A DNA stretch of 64,000 nt from JAKSSM01 sp045629065 (GCA_045629065.1 JAZQQK010000039.1:24782-88781); one strand, 5' to 3'. Numbered from the stretch's first letter, positions 9,394-17,998 are shown. Notes: generated by a model from the letters alone, not told the origin. Program-made: numbers and translations.

Positions 9394-9421
9394 AAAGGGG
9401 AGGCTTATTTGCCTCCCCTTT
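9394..9421. terminator. Convergent terminator hairpin
   Basis: An 11-base perfect inverted repeat (AAAGGGGAGGC and GCCTCCCCTTT) with a six-base loop lies between converging genes. The stop codon of the minus-strand flavin reductase (9405-9407) sits in the loop, so one stem arm encodes the last residues KRGGK. Only short T-runs follow on either strand. Confidence 0.7.
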
Positions 9422-10052
9422 TCGCTTGTCTTTTTTTGCGGTTGTTTTCAATGCGTTTTTCGTGTTCCATTTTGCTAAGTTTTGCCTTAGTTTTTGGCTT
9501 CATTACAGAGTAGCCAAATTTGCCTAGCATATTCTTCTTTATTCCGTAATATTCACCGTGAACATAGGCCAAAAGATTTGCTTTAGTATAGTCAATCTTT
9601 CCGCTTTCATCCACAATTTCTTCGTCAACTTTAATATTAACTATCTCTGCCATATACATTGTGTGTGATGGCAGTTCTTTCTTATCAAAAACCTTGCATT
9701 CCAATGCTATAGGACATTCTTTTATAGTTGGACACTTCACGAAGTCTGATTTAATTGGTGTGAGATGCATTTCTTCAAACTTGTTTACATCTCTACCGGA
9801 TTTTACTCCACACCAATCAGTAGCATAAGTTAGATTTTCAGAAGGAATATTAATTACGAACTCTCCTTCTTTTTCAATTATATCATGCGAATGTCTCGAA
9901 GGTCTAACTGAGATATAGGCCATAGGTGGCTCAGAATTGATAATTCCATCCCAAGCGATTGTAATAATATTTTGTTCTTCTCCTTGTCCGCACGAAACCA
10001 TTACCACTGGGAGTGGGCTAAGCACGCAACCTGGTTTAAAGCTCTTCTTCAT
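9405..10052 (-). CDS. Flavin reductase family protein (FMN-binding split barrel)
   Basis: 215 residues matching the flavin reductase-like / flavoredoxin family: PLPVVMVSCG, NIITIAWDGIINSEPP and AYISVRPSRHSH near the N-terminus form the FMN-binding split barrel. It probably binds FMN and transfers electrons from NAD(P)H or another donor; the substrate cannot be read from the sequence. A strongly basic C-terminal tail of about 30 residues (KRIENNRKKRQAKR) is unusual and could contact nucleic acid. It is the last gene of its operon, and its start overlaps the rluD stop (ATGA). Confidence 0.85.
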   Translation of the reverse strand: MKKSFKPGCVLSPLPVVMVSCGQGEEQNIITIAWDGIINSEPPMAYISVRPSRHSHDIIEKEGEFVINIPSENLTYATDWCGVKSGRDVNKFEEMHLTPIKSDFVKCPTIKECPIALECKVFDKKELPSHTMYMAEIVNIKVDEEIVDESGKIDYTKANLLAYVHGEYYGIKKNMLGKFGYSVMKPKTKAKLSKMEHEKRIENNRKKRQAKRGGK

Positions 10053-10966
10053 AGTTTGTTTAAAACCTCCTGAAATTCCGTAGGTAAGTCAGCTGAAAAC
10101 TCCATGTATTCACCAGTCGTAGGATGTACAAAACCGATGACCTTAGCATGAAGCATTTGTCCTTCTCCATCTATAGTTTGTTTCTTTGGACCATATACCA
10201 AATCTCCTACGAGCGGATGATTGATATACGCCATGTGAACTCTAATTTGGTGGGTTCTGCCAGTTTCTAGGCGACATTCCACCAAGGTATATTTTCCATA
10301 TCTTTCAAGCACCTTGTAGTGCGTTATTGCCTCTTTTGAGTTAATACTCGTAACAGCTTGTCTAAGACGATTTTTGGGGTCTCTACCAATTGGTTGGTTG
10401 ATCACACCTTCATCCTCTTTGAATCCATTATATACGAGAGCTATATATCTTCTAGTAATCGAATGCTCTTGAAGTTGTTTTGATAAAGATTCATGCGCCT
10501 TATCATTTTTTGCAATCATCAAAAGTCCGGAGGTATCTTTATCGATTCTATGCACGATTCCCGGGCGAATCACACCGTTTATAGAGCTCAGGCGCTCTCC
10601 GCAGTGATACATAATGGCATTTACCAGTGTACCTGTATAATTACCAACTGCGGGGTGCACTACCATACCCTTAGGTTTATTTACAACGAGGACATCATCA
10701 TCTTCGTAAATTATATCAAGTGGAATATTTTCGGCTGTAATTTCGAGTGTTTCGGGCTCAGGAATGGTTATTTCAATCTCGTCGCCATCGTTTACCTTGT
10801 ATTTTTTAGAAGTACAGATTTCACCATTAACCTTTACGCTCTCGCCTTCTATGAGCTTTTGAATAAAATTGCGTGAAACTTCTGCTAAATTCAAAGAAAG
10901 CACTAAGTCAAGCCTAGTGCTTTTCAATTCAGAATCTATTTGGAATGTATACTTCTCTAAAGCCAT
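10049..10966 (-). CDS. rluD: RluD-family 23S rRNA pseudouridine synthase
   Basis: 305 residues with an S4 RNA-binding domain (about 15-75) and a RluA-type catalytic domain. HRIDKDTSG at 139-147 carries the catalytic Asp142, and GRTHQIRVH is the second family motif. It isomerises uridines in 23S rRNA; by position next to lspA it corresponds to B. subtilis YlyB. The gap from lspA is one base. Confidence 0.93.
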   Translation of the reverse strand: MALEKYTFQIDSELKSTRLDLVLSLNLAEVSRNFIQKLIEGESVKVNGEICTSKKYKVNDGDEIEITIPEPETLEITAENIPLDIIYEDDDVLVVNKPKGMVVHPAVGNYTGTLVNAIMYHCGERLSSINGVIRPGIVHRIDKDTSGLLMIAKNDKAHESLSKQLQEHSITRRYIALVYNGFKEDEGVINQPIGRDPKNRLRQAVTSINSKEAITHYKVLERYGKYTLVECRLETGRTHQIRVHMAYINHPLVGDLVYGPKKQTIDGEGQMLHAKVIGFVHPTTGEYMEFSADLPTEFQEVLNKL

Positions 10967-10967
10967 A

Positions 10968-11429
10968 TTACTCTTCCAACTTCTTGTTTTTATCCATAAA
11001 TGCCAGCGTATAAATGATAAGGAAACCGCAGCCTACACAGATTGAGATATCAGCGACATTAAATACCGGCCACCAGTGCAAATCGAACATGTCCGTCACA
11101 AAACCGAGGGCCAGCCTGTCAACCACATTGCCCAAGCCACCGGCAGCTATACAAGCAACTGAAACAAATAATGTCCAGTGTTCATCCTTACGCTTTTCCA
11201 TATAGAATATTGCTAGTGCTGAAATCAAAATAGGAACAATGACAAGGATTGCGCCCTTTCCTGAGAGCATGCTAAATGCAACGCCGCGATTCTGAACATA
11301 GGTCAAACTCAAGAAACTACCTAAGAAATTACGGCTTTCAAAAACCTCAAAATTGGCCCTGATTAACCACTTTACGAGTTGATCCACTGCCATTATTAAC
11401 ACTAAAAGTAAATATCTAAACTTTCTCAT
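10968..11429 (-). CDS. lspA: Lipoprotein signal peptidase (signal peptidase II)
   Basis: 153 residues with four predicted membrane helices. The aspartyl protease residues are Asp104 in NVVDR and Asp127 in FNVADISI. It cleaves prolipoprotein signal peptides after lipid attachment, and the window encodes at least two lipoproteins (DUF4349 protein and TupA) that would need it. The lspA-rluD pair is conserved in Bacillota. Confidence 0.96.
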   Translation of the reverse strand: MRKFRYLLLVLIMAVDQLVKWLIRANFEVFESRNFLGSFLSLTYVQNRGVAFSMLSGKGAILVIVPILISALAIFYMEKRKDEHWTLFVSVACIAAGGLGNVVDRLALGFVTDMFDLHWWPVFNVADISICVGCGFLIIYTLAFMDKNKKLEE

Positions 11430-11433
11430 CGAC

Positions 11434-12036
11434 CTACTTTACCTTTGGCACTACAGTTGTTTTGCTTAAGTCTTCCTTTGCAGAGCTGCTTACCTTCTTA
11501 ACAGTTGAAGTCGTTTCAATCTTTTCAATTGCAACCTTGCTGTCATCGGCAGACTTTTCACGTAAGAAATCCTTTTCAAATTCCTTGATAAAGTCATCTG
11601 TGAAGTAATCCATTCTCTCCATTTCTGCTTCGAGCATCTTTTTATACCTATCCCTTAAGGAAGTAACTCTCTCTTTTAAGCGAGTACCTTCTTCAGTGTA
11701 CTTGGAGACATTTTCTTTAGCTTCTCTTGTGATTAAATCTGCATCAAGCTCAGCGTTCTTTAATAACACTTCAGCTCTTCTCTCAGCAGATGCGGCGATG
11801 TCATTCATCAAAGCCTTTGCAGCTTCTAAAGTTTCATACACTGAGTTCTCAGTATTGGAACCCTTCTCAACTTTTGTGTCAACATTAGCAAGCTGCGCCT
11901 TTAATTCCTTATTTTCCTTGATAAGTTTTTCCATATCAATGATGATAAGGTCTAAATATTCATCAACTTCCTGTTCGTCGTATCCACGATGGGATCTCTT
12001 AAATTCTTTGTTTTCAATGTCAGCAGGTGTAATCAT
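11434..12036 (-). CDS. divIVA: DivIVA domain protein
   Basis: 200 residues. The N-terminal segment (ITPADIENKEFKRSHRGYDE) is the DivIVA lipid-binding domain that senses curved membrane at poles and septa. A long coiled coil follows at about 30-155, and the C-terminal 40 residues are polar. It organises the division site and polar proteins. Its place directly after sepF is the usual Bacillota division cluster, although ylmG and ylmH are missing between them. Confidence 0.94.
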   Translation of the reverse strand: MITPADIENKEFKRSHRGYDEQEVDEYLDLIIIDMEKLIKENKELKAQLANVDTKVEKGSNTENSVYETLEAAKALMNDIAASAERRAEVLLKNAELDADLITREAKENVSKYTEEGTRLKERVTSLRDRYKKMLEAEMERMDYFTDDFIKEFEKDFLREKSADDSKVAIEKIETTSTVKKVSSSAKEDLSKTTVVPKVK

Positions 12037-12056
12037 AATTTCCTCCTAGTTTGGCA

Positions 12057-12566
12057 TTATCTCTTCCACATTGTGCTATTTTGTGTACCAAAATCCATAC
12101 TGCGTTCTTCAGGTTGTGAGATGTTTACATTCTCTGGTGCAAAGATAAAGATATTGTTAGTGATCTTTTGAGCTGTTCCATTAAGAGCGTATGTAGCTCC
12201 TGATAAGAAGTCAAACACCTTTCTTGCAGTCTCTGTTTCTACCTTTTCCAAATTGATAATGACAGCACGTCTTCCCTTTAAACTATCAACAAGTTTAGGA
12301 CATTCATCGAAGCTCTTTGGTTCAATCATAATCACTGTCTGTTGACCAGTTAAAGTACGAATCAAATCAGCATTTGGCTGAGGCGCAGGTTGTGGCTCAG
12401 GCTTATTGAAGAATGATTGTCTTCTAAAGCGTTCCTTCTCTTTTTCTTCCTCTTCCTCATCTATAATTGTCTGTTTTGCTTCTTCGAGCTCTTCGTCAGT
12501 GAAGTCATCGAAGTTTTCGTTATCTTCAATTCCGATAAATTTTTTAAAGCTACCTTTTATAGCCAT
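12057..12566 (-). CDS. sepF: Cell division protein SepF
   Basis: 169 residues. The N-terminal helix (GSFKKFIGI) is a membrane anchor of the SepF type, followed by an acidic, low-complexity linker (about 15-50) and the C-terminal SepF domain (about 75-150, with KSFDECPKLVDSLKGRRAVIINLE). SepF tethers FtsZ to the membrane. It lies between yggS and divIVA as in other Bacillota. Confidence 0.95.
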   Translation of the reverse strand: MAIKGSFKKFIGIEDNENFDDFTDEELEEAKQTIIDEEEEEKEKERFRRQSFFNKPEPQPAPQPNADLIRTLTGQQTVIMIEPKSFDECPKLVDSLKGRRAVIINLEKVETETARKVFDFLSGATYALNGTAQKITNNIFIFAPENVNISQPEERSMDFGTQNSTMWKR

Positions 12567-12592
12567 CTTACCCTCCTATATTTCAATTAAAA

Positions 12593-13297
12593 CTAAGCCA
12601 TTTTTTTAGAATAGTCGCGCTGTCCAAAGATTGCTGTACCCACTCTAACCATGTTAGAACCAGCCAAGATTGCAACCTCAAAGTCGCCTGACATACCCAT
12701 TGATAAGTATTTGAAATCCAAATTCTTATGATTAATCTTTGCACATTCATCGTAGATTTCTTTTGCCTTATCAAAATATACCTTTACATCCATGGGGTCT
12801 TCAGCAAATGGTGCAATGCACATAATGCCTCTAATATGAACGTTCGGACAATTATCTAAAATGTCTTTAATTAACTGCTCTGCATCATCCGAACTTACTC
12901 CAAATTTGGAATCCTCATCAGCTGTATTTACCTGCACAAGTATATCCATTGTACGTCCAATTTTTGATGCCTGCTTGTCGATTTCTTGTGCTAGATGCAA
13001 TGAATCGACTGAATGGATTAAATCCACTTTGTCGATGATATATTTAACTTTGTTAGTTTGAAGATGTCCGATTAAATGCCATCTTACTGGCTTGACAAAT
13101 TCATACTTATTCAAAACTTCCTGAACTTTGTTTTCACCGATATCTGTAACTCCACAATCGATGGCTTCATTAATTTCCTCGACTGGGTGTAACTTAGTTA
13201 CAGCAATTAATGTGATGTCTTCGCCTTTTCGTCCGGAAGCCTCAGCTGCGGTATTTTTCATTGCAACTATTTCTTCCAAATTTGTTTTAATTGACAT
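12593..13297 (-). CDS. yggS: YggS/PLPBP family pyridoxal phosphate homeostasis protein
   Basis: 234 residues from the ATG at 13297, chosen because GAAGGTG lies just upstream; an in-frame ATG 15 bases earlier lacks a ribosome site. The PLP-binding Lys35 is in AVTKLHP, and the family segments WHLIGHLQTNKVK and LSMGMSGDFEVAI are present. The protein buffers pyridoxal phosphate and has no known catalytic activity. It overlaps the end of the upstream HlyD-like gene by 11 bases. Confidence 0.95.
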   Translation of the reverse strand: MSIKTNLEEIVAMKNTAAEASGRKGEDITLIAVTKLHPVEEINEAIDCGVTDIGENKVQEVLNKYEFVKPVRWHLIGHLQTNKVKYIIDKVDLIHSVDSLHLAQEIDKQASKIGRTMDILVQVNTADEDSKFGVSSDDAEQLIKDILDNCPNVHIRGIMCIAPFAEDPMDVKVYFDKAKEIYDECAKINHKNLDFKYLSMGMSGDFEVAILAGSNMVRVGTAIFGQRDYSKKMA

Positions 13298-14276
13298 TAT
13301 TTTCACCTTCATTCATGTCTTCAACATCCACTCTAAAAATTGTGTCATATATTTTAACTGTAGCTATATAATTGCCGTCTGCATCGTAATAATAATTCTT
13401 CTCGACTGCAGTTTTTTCACCATTAGTGGTCAAGATTTTAACGGGAGTGAAAACCTTTTCGCCAAGTTTGTTTATTACATAAACGCCTTGCTTACCATCG
13501 ATTGTTACAATCGATTGGGTCTCAAGTATTATTCCACTCTTTTCGTTTTCGATCAAAGTACCTTTTCCGGTTCTAACTTTGTCAAAGTTTTCATAGTATC
13601 TATTACAGCTGAGCACGATTTGTGTCAAAGTGCCCTGCTCGGTTTTTTCGTAAACCTTTGTGGATAAGGTTGTTTCATCCTCAAGCTTTATGCTTACCGT
13701 CTTGCCTTTGGTATATCTATTGGCATCATTCTTTTCTAGCCAAACTATGATATACCATTCTTGGTTATCAACAGTCTTAAAGATTGGCTCACCACAATCC
13801 ACATAACCAGTAGAGGTTTCCTTTAGTGGACTGTAATACACATCACTATCGGTCGCCTTATTAGATTCATTATAAATCCTAATAGCACTGCTTTTTAAGG
13901 TCGTCATAATATCTGGCGTAAACTTTTCTTCAAAGCCATCGCTATAGAATGAGATTACACCACGCTCTTTAGAAGCAACATTTTCAGAGCCAATAGTAAC
14001 AATGTTTGTTTTTGATCTTTGAATCTCGCCTTGCTCAACATTTCGTTTAGTACTGCCAGATTTATCAGACAAATATACTTTCTCGTTTCTAACTACTAAA
14101 TACTCCGTTTCTACGCCAGCAGTCAATGTTCCAAACTCGGCCGTATACTTGTCAGTAAGCATAGTTGAAAACTTTGGAATCCAATAAAGTTTAGCAACTA
14201 AGAAAGCAATCGCTGCTATATAAACAATAATTAAAATCTTTATCCAATTGTTTTTCTTTTTGCCCTGAGTAGCCAT
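13287..14276 (-). CDS. HlyD-like membrane-anchored protein
   Basis: 329 residues with one N-terminal membrane helix (about 12-33) and an extracytoplasmic region of beta-rich, biotinyl-lipoyl-like hairpins, as in the Gram-positive HlyD-like adaptors often encoded just before yggS-sepF. The exact function is unknown. It may act in envelope assembly or division. It starts the operon HlyD-like, yggS, sepF, divIVA, lspA, rluD, flavin reductase and has a clear promoter. Confidence 0.75.
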   Translation of the reverse strand: MATQGKKKNNWIKILIIVYIAAIAFLVAKLYWIPKFSTMLTDKYTAEFGTLTAGVETEYLVVRNEKVYLSDKSGSTKRNVEQGEIQRSKTNIVTIGSENVASKERGVISFYSDGFEEKFTPDIMTTLKSSAIRIYNESNKATDSDVYYSPLKETSTGYVDCGEPIFKTVDNQEWYIIVWLEKNDANRYTKGKTVSIKLEDETTLSTKVYEKTEQGTLTQIVLSCNRYYENFDKVRTGKGTLIENEKSGIILETQSIVTIDGKQGVYVINKLGEKVFTPVKILTTNGEKTAVEKNYYYDADGNYIATVKIYDTIFRVDVEDMNEGENNVN

Positions 14277-14303
14277 TCTTACCCCTTTATATCATACACA
14301 ACT

Positions 14304-14332
14304 ATTTTACCACAATATATCGTAGATATCAA
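14304..14332 (-). promoter_or_regulatory. Promoter of the HlyD-like/sepF/divIVA operon
   Basis: On the minus strand TTGATA (14327-14332) and TAAAAT (14304-14309) are spaced by 17 bases, 28 bases upstream of the start at 14276. The -35 box follows closely on the trmD terminator. Confidence 0.6.
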
Positions 14333-14356
14333 TAAAAAAAGCGCCTTAATGGCGCT
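14333..14356 (-). terminator. Terminator of the ffh-trmD operon
   Basis: The minus strand has AGCGCC, a five-base loop and GGCGCT (arms at 14340-14345 and 14351-14356) followed by seven T residues. The first stem bases overlap the trmD stop codon. Confidence 0.85.
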
Positions 14357-15107
14357 ACTTTTTGAGTTTTTCTATTAAGTCCTGAATCTCTTTTCTTTCT
14401 GCTCTAGTATATGCAGAAAAGTCAGGCCCTTTGGCTAACCAATTTTCAAATAAATCATAGCGTCTATGTGCTGTGATCTTTATTGATTCCATCAGTTGCC
14501 ACTTTGCAATTTCCCTATGATTGCCATTGGTTAAAATCTCCGGTACATCGAGTCCTTCATACTCTCTTGGCTTTGTGTATTGATCTGCCTCAAGTAATCC
14601 GGAATATATGGATTCATCAACTGCCGACTCACTGTCTCCGAGTACACCAGGAATAAATCTTGAGATTGCATCTATCATCACCATGGCAGGAAGTTCGCCG
14701 CCAGTTAATACATAATCACCAATAGAAACTTCTTCCATATTAAAGCGATCTATGATTCTTTGGTCTACACCTTCATAGTGTCCCGCCAAGATAGTTATCT
14801 CATCTTCCTTCGATAATTCCTCGATTAAATCCTGATTAAGTACCGTTCCACGTGGGCTCATGTAGAACACCCTTCCTGGGTTTTTGATGGATTTCATTGC
14901 ATCAAAAACCGGTTGGCAGAACATAAGCATTCCTACTCCACCACCAAATGGTGTGTCATCTACTTTTTTGTGTTTGTCGAGTGAAAAATCTCTTATATTT
15001 ATTAAGTTTACTTCTACCAATCCCTTTTCGTTTGCTTTGCCAAGAATCGAATCATTCTTGACAGCACTAAACATTTCAGGGAAAAGCGTTAAAACATTTA
15101 TTTTCAT
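14355..15107 (-). CDS. trmD: tRNA (guanine-37-N1) methyltransferase
   Basis: 250 residues. TrmD methylates G37 of tRNAs using S-adenosylmethionine and prevents frameshifting. INVLTLFPEMF at the N-terminus, ILAGHYEGVDQR, and the trefoil-knot segment SIGDYVLTGGELP are diagnostic. It is the last gene of ylxM-ffh-rpsP-khpA-rimM-trmD and ends at a strong terminator. Confidence 0.97.
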   Translation of the reverse strand: MKINVLTLFPEMFSAVKNDSILGKANEKGLVEVNLINIRDFSLDKHKKVDDTPFGGGVGMLMFCQPVFDAMKSIKNPGRVFYMSPRGTVLNQDLIEELSKEDEITILAGHYEGVDQRIIDRFNMEEVSIGDYVLTGGELPAMVMIDAISRFIPGVLGDSESAVDESIYSGLLEADQYTKPREYEGLDVPEILTNGNHREIAKWQLMESIKITAHRRYDLFENWLAKGPDFSAYTRAERKEIQDLIEKLKK

Positions 15108-15118
15108 AGTTTTTAAGC

Positions 15119-15643
15119 TTACGCTTCTATTCCTTCGTCTATAAAGCCTGGTATGAGTTTAACCTTTACCTGCTTGCTTTTAATATCAATTTCCTTGATA
15201 AATTCTTTAACAGCAGGGATTAAAGTTAACTTTCCATTAGCAAGTTTTATTTCATAATTGTCCTGGGCTGAACTTTGGTCAACATTTGTTATTACACCGA
15301 TTTCTACGCCCGTTTCCAAGTCAATAACCTTACATCCAATTAAATCGCGAATGTAATAAATTCCTTCTGGTAATTCTTCAAGATCTTCTTCCATAATGTA
15401 AACCGCTGAATTTACCAAAAATTCGGCCTGATTTCTATCATTAATGCCCTCTAAAAGCACTACACTCGTATTGCCAGTGTGTCTTGCCTTTTGAATTTTG
15501 TACTCAGTAAGATTATTCTTCTTTTCTAAGTAAACATGCTCTAAATGTTCGAATCTATCAGGTGTTGAATAATTATAAATTTTTACCTCGCCCTTAATGC
15601 CTACAACATTAACGACCTTGCCAATCAAAATTTTTTCCATCAT
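15119..15643 (-). CDS. rimM: 16S rRNA processing protein RimM
   Basis: 174 residues with the N-terminal RimM barrel (IGKVVNVVGIKGEVKI) and a C-terminal PRC-type barrel (YIRDLIGCKVID). It acts in maturation of the 30S head, where it contacts S19. Two adjacent ATG codons could start it; the first is used here. A strong hairpin separates it from khpA upstream, which may reduce its expression relative to rpsP. Confidence 0.95.
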   Translation of the reverse strand: MMEKILIGKVVNVVGIKGEVKIYNYSTPDRFEHLEHVYLEKKNNLTEYKIQKARHTGNTSVVLLEGINDRNQAEFLVNSAVYIMEEDLEELPEGIYYIRDLIGCKVIDLETGVEIGVITNVDQSSAQDNYEIKLANGKLTLIPAVKEFIKEIDIKSKQVKVKLIPGFIDEGIEA

Positions 15644-15659
15644 GCCTCATATAAAACAA

Positions 15660-15678
15660 GGCGCGCTAAAAGCGCGCC
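15660..15678 (-). terminator. Intra-operon GC-rich hairpin between khpA and rimM
   Basis: A perfect eight-base inverted repeat (GGCGCGCT and AGCGCGCC) with a three-base loop lies in the khpA-rimM gap. On the minus strand it is followed by TTGTTTTA, an interrupted T-tract, so it may act as a partial terminator or an RNA-stabilising stem. Confidence 0.55.
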
Positions 15679-15686
15679 CATAATCG

Positions 15687-15920
15687 CTAATCTCTAACGA
15701 TTTCAACCGTTACCTTTTTATTTTCTTTAGCGGCTTTTGCCTTCACTACTGTGCGAAGCGCCTTGGCAATTCGGCCTTGCTTTCCAATAACTTTGCCCAT
15801 GTCATCTTCAGCAACTCTAAGTTCAATAACGGTTCCTTGGTCGGTGTCAGTCGTTGTAACCTTAACTTCTTCTGGCTTTTCAACAAGTGACTTGGCAATT
15901 ACTTCAACCAAATTTTCCAT
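15687..15920 (-). CDS. khpA: KH-domain RNA-binding protein KhpA
   Basis: 77 residues from the ATG at 15920, which has GGTGA upstream; the longer reading would start with GTG nine bases earlier. It is a single KH domain with the GxxG loop in VIGKQGRIAKA. KhpA partners with KhpB (Jag) and affects cell division and small-RNA networks in Gram-positive bacteria. It lies between rpsP and rimM, its usual place. Confidence 0.93.
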   Translation of the reverse strand: MENLVEVIAKSLVEKPEEVKVTTTDTDQGTVIELRVAEDDMGKVIGKQGRIAKALRTVVKAKAAKENKKVTVEIVRD

Positions 15921-15937
15921 TAAATTCACCGTTTTCC

Positions 15938-16180
15938 TTATTTAATAATGCCTGCTTGCTGGAATAACTTCTTAACTGTTTCTGAAGGTTGTGCACCTGT
16001 AGCTAACCACTTCTGAGCCTTTTCAGCGTCTACCTTGAATTCCTTAGGTTCAGTCATTGGATTATAGTAACCAAGTTCTTCGATGAATCTACCATCTCTT
16101 GAGAATCTTTGATCTGCAACAACTACTCTGTAGAAAGGATGCTTATGAGCTCCCATTCTTGTTAATCTAATTTTTACCAT
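15938..16180 (-). CDS. rpsP: 30S ribosomal protein S16
   Basis: 80 residues. The N-terminus VKIRLTRMGAHKHPFYRVVVAD is the S16 signature. It has a strong AAGGAGG ribosome site and sits between ffh and khpA, as expected. Confidence 0.98.
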   Translation of the reverse strand: MVKIRLTRMGAHKHPFYRVVVADQRFSRDGRFIEELGYYNPMTEPKEFKVDAEKAQKWLATGAQPSETVKKLFQQAGIIK

Positions 16181-16197
16181 TTTGAATTTCCTCCTTA

Positions 16198-17535
16198 TTA
16201 GAACATTCCTTTAAATCTATTATTTTTCATAAAGTTCGGATTACTGAACTGTTTCATCAACTTTTTAGCATCCTCATACTTTTTGACTAATTGATTAACC
16301 TTCGCAACTGTTGAACCTGCGCCGGCTGCGATACGCTTTCTGCGGCTCGCATTTAATACTGATGGATTGCGTCTCTCTTCTAGATTCATCGAATAGATGA
16401 TTGCTTCCATCTCCTTGAATTCATGCTCGGACTTTTCTATATCTGAGTCAGTTACCTTATTCCTGTTAACTCCAGGAATCATGTCCAACATCTTGCCGAT
16501 GCCACCCATTTCTCTAACTTGGCCCATCTGTTCCAAGAAATCCTCGATAGTGAATTCATTCTTTCTAAGCTTTTTTTCGAGCTTAGCAGCTTTCTCTTCG
16601 TCATAGGTTTCCTGAGCTTTCTCAATCAAGCTCATCATATCGCCCATGCCTAGGATTCTACTTGCCATACGTTCAGGATGGAAAGGTTCTAAAGCATCGA
16701 ACTTCTCTCCTAAACCTATGAATTTTACTGGCTTTCCAGTTACCTTCTTTGCAGAAAGTGCAGCACCGCCACGCGAATCGCCATCCATCTTTGTCATGAT
16801 GATTCCATCGATTCCTAGCTTTTCGTTGAAACCTTCTGCGGCATTTACTGCATCTTGACCAGTCAAAGCATCCACAACGAGCAAAATCTCGTGAGGTTTA
16901 ACTGCCTTCTTAACTCTAACTAGTTCTTCCATCAATTCTTCATCGATTTGAAGACGACCAGCTGTATCGACAATCAGTACATCGTAGCCTTTTCGCTCAG
17001 CTTCTTTTCTGGCAGCTAGAGCAATATCTTCAGCTTTTTTAGAATTGCGATCCACATAAATTGGAACATCTACCTGCTTTGCTACAACCTCTAATTGGTC
17101 AATCGCTGCAGGTCTATATATGTCGCAAGCAGCCAAATACGGCTTCTTTCCTTGTTTCTTTAGATAATTGCAAAGCTTACCACAAGTTGTTGTTTTACCA
17201 GTACCCTGCAAACCTACCATTAGGAGTACTGTGAATCCTGATGGTGAGTAAGTGAGCTTTGAATTAGTGCCACCCATGAGATCAATAAGCTCATCATTTA
17301 CAATTTTGATAACCTGTTGTCCAGGAGTTAAACTTTTTAGCACATCAGCTCCGATGGCCTTTTCCTTAACTTGGGCTACGAATTCTTTTACTACCTTAAA
17401 GTTAACGTCTGCTTCCAAAAGTGCAAGTTTAACCTCTCTCATTGCGGCATCAATATCTGCCTCAGTGAGAACTCCCTTGCCCCTTAGTTTCTTAAAGGTA
17501 CCTTGTAATTTGTCAGATAGATTTTCAAATGCCAT
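16198..17535 (-). CDS. ffh: Signal recognition particle protein Ffh
   Basis: 445 residues with an N-terminal helical bundle, the GTPase domain (P-loop GLQGTGKTT at about 108-116, DTAGR, TKMDGD) and a Met-rich C-terminal M domain that binds signal peptides and SRP RNA. It targets membrane and secreted proteins co-translationally. The start follows the ylxM stop by one base (TAG-G-ATG). FtsY and the SRP RNA are not in this window. Confidence 0.98.
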   Translation of the reverse strand: MAFENLSDKLQGTFKKLRGKGVLTEADIDAAMREVKLALLEADVNFKVVKEFVAQVKEKAIGADVLKSLTPGQQVIKIVNDELIDLMGGTNSKLTYSPSGFTVLLMVGLQGTGKTTTCGKLCNYLKKQGKKPYLAACDIYRPAAIDQLEVVAKQVDVPIYVDRNSKKAEDIALAARKEAERKGYDVLIVDTAGRLQIDEELMEELVRVKKAVKPHEILLVVDALTGQDAVNAAEGFNEKLGIDGIIMTKMDGDSRGGAALSAKKVTGKPVKFIGLGEKFDALEPFHPERMASRILGMGDMMSLIEKAQETYDEEKAAKLEKKLRKNEFTIEDFLEQMGQVREMGGIGKMLDMIPGVNRNKVTDSDIEKSEHEFKEMEAIIYSMNLEERRNPSVLNASRRKRIAAGAGSTVAKVNQLVKKYEDAKKLMKQFSNPNFMKNNRFKGMF

Positions 17536-17536
17536 C

Positions 17537-17902
17537 CTAGTCCTCTAATTCCTTTAATTTTTCTTTGATATCAATTAATTCGTCTTTAACCTTTTCATCA
17601 ATATCTGAAGACTCTAAAGTAGTAATAATCTCGTTAATCTTTTTTACATTTCTCTCTATGGTTACAACTTTTTCAACCATATTAAGTTTCTCTTCGTAGT
17701 TTAAGAGGGCCTCCTTTGCGTGCTTTATGCCATCATGCACAGCCTGCCTTGTAACGCCCATCTCGTCGCTTATCTCTGAAAGTGACAAATCGTCCTCATA
17801 ATATAGCGACATAAATCTGTTCTGTTTTTCTGGAAGTAAGCTTCCATAAAACTCAAACAATAATGCAATTTTTTCGAAATCATCTTTTCCTCTGGAAATC
17901 AT
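17537..17902 (-). CDS. ylxM: YlxM family DNA-binding protein, SRP-associated
   Basis: 121 residues from the ATG at 17902, which has GGAGGAAAG directly upstream; an in-frame TTG twelve bases earlier is less likely. The segment LSEISDEMGVTRQAVHDGIKHA is a sigma-70 region-4-like helix-turn-helix. YlxM family proteins are encoded with ffh and ftsY and have been linked to SRP in streptococci. The C-terminal half is a charged coiled coil. Confidence 0.92.
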   Translation of the reverse strand: MISRGKDDFEKIALLFEFYGSLLPEKQNRFMSLYYEDDLSLSEISDEMGVTRQAVHDGIKHAKEALLNYEEKLNMVEKVVTIERNVKKINEIITTLESSDIDEKVKDELIDIKEKLKELED

Positions 17903-17939
17903 ACTTTCCTCCAAATTGCGAAACTACCTATATAAAATA

Positions 17940-17959
17940 ACACGCGGAAGCCCGCGTGT
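17940..17959 (-). terminator. GC-rich hairpin upstream of ylxM
   Basis: A perfect eight-base repeat (ACACGCGG and CCGCGTGT) with a four-base loop lies 38 bases before ylxM. On the minus strand it is followed by TATTTTATATA. It may be a second terminator behind sppA or a leader element of the ylxM operon. Confidence 0.5.
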
Positions 17960-17965
17960 CAAGTA

Positions 17966-17997
17966 AAAAATCAGTATAAAGTAAAAATGCTTTATAC
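17966..17997 (-). terminator. Terminator of sppA
   Basis: GTATAAAG and CTTTATAC (17990-17997 and 17974-17981) enclose an eight-base loop. On the minus strand the stem is followed by TGATTTTTTAC just after the sppA stop codon. Confidence 0.65.
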
Positions 17998-17998
17998 A

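Noticed and set aside
9282..9527. Open +1 frame after the zinc-finger microprotein, read as a frameshifted C-terminal extension
   Set aside because: A stop in that frame at 9279-9281 leaves only one codon for a shift, no slippery sequence is seen, and the frame runs through the terminator into antisense of the flavin reductase.
15660..15678. Strong full terminator ending the operon at khpA
   Set aside because: The T-tract after the stem is interrupted, rimM and trmD have no promoter of their own that I can see, and a clear terminator lies after trmD.
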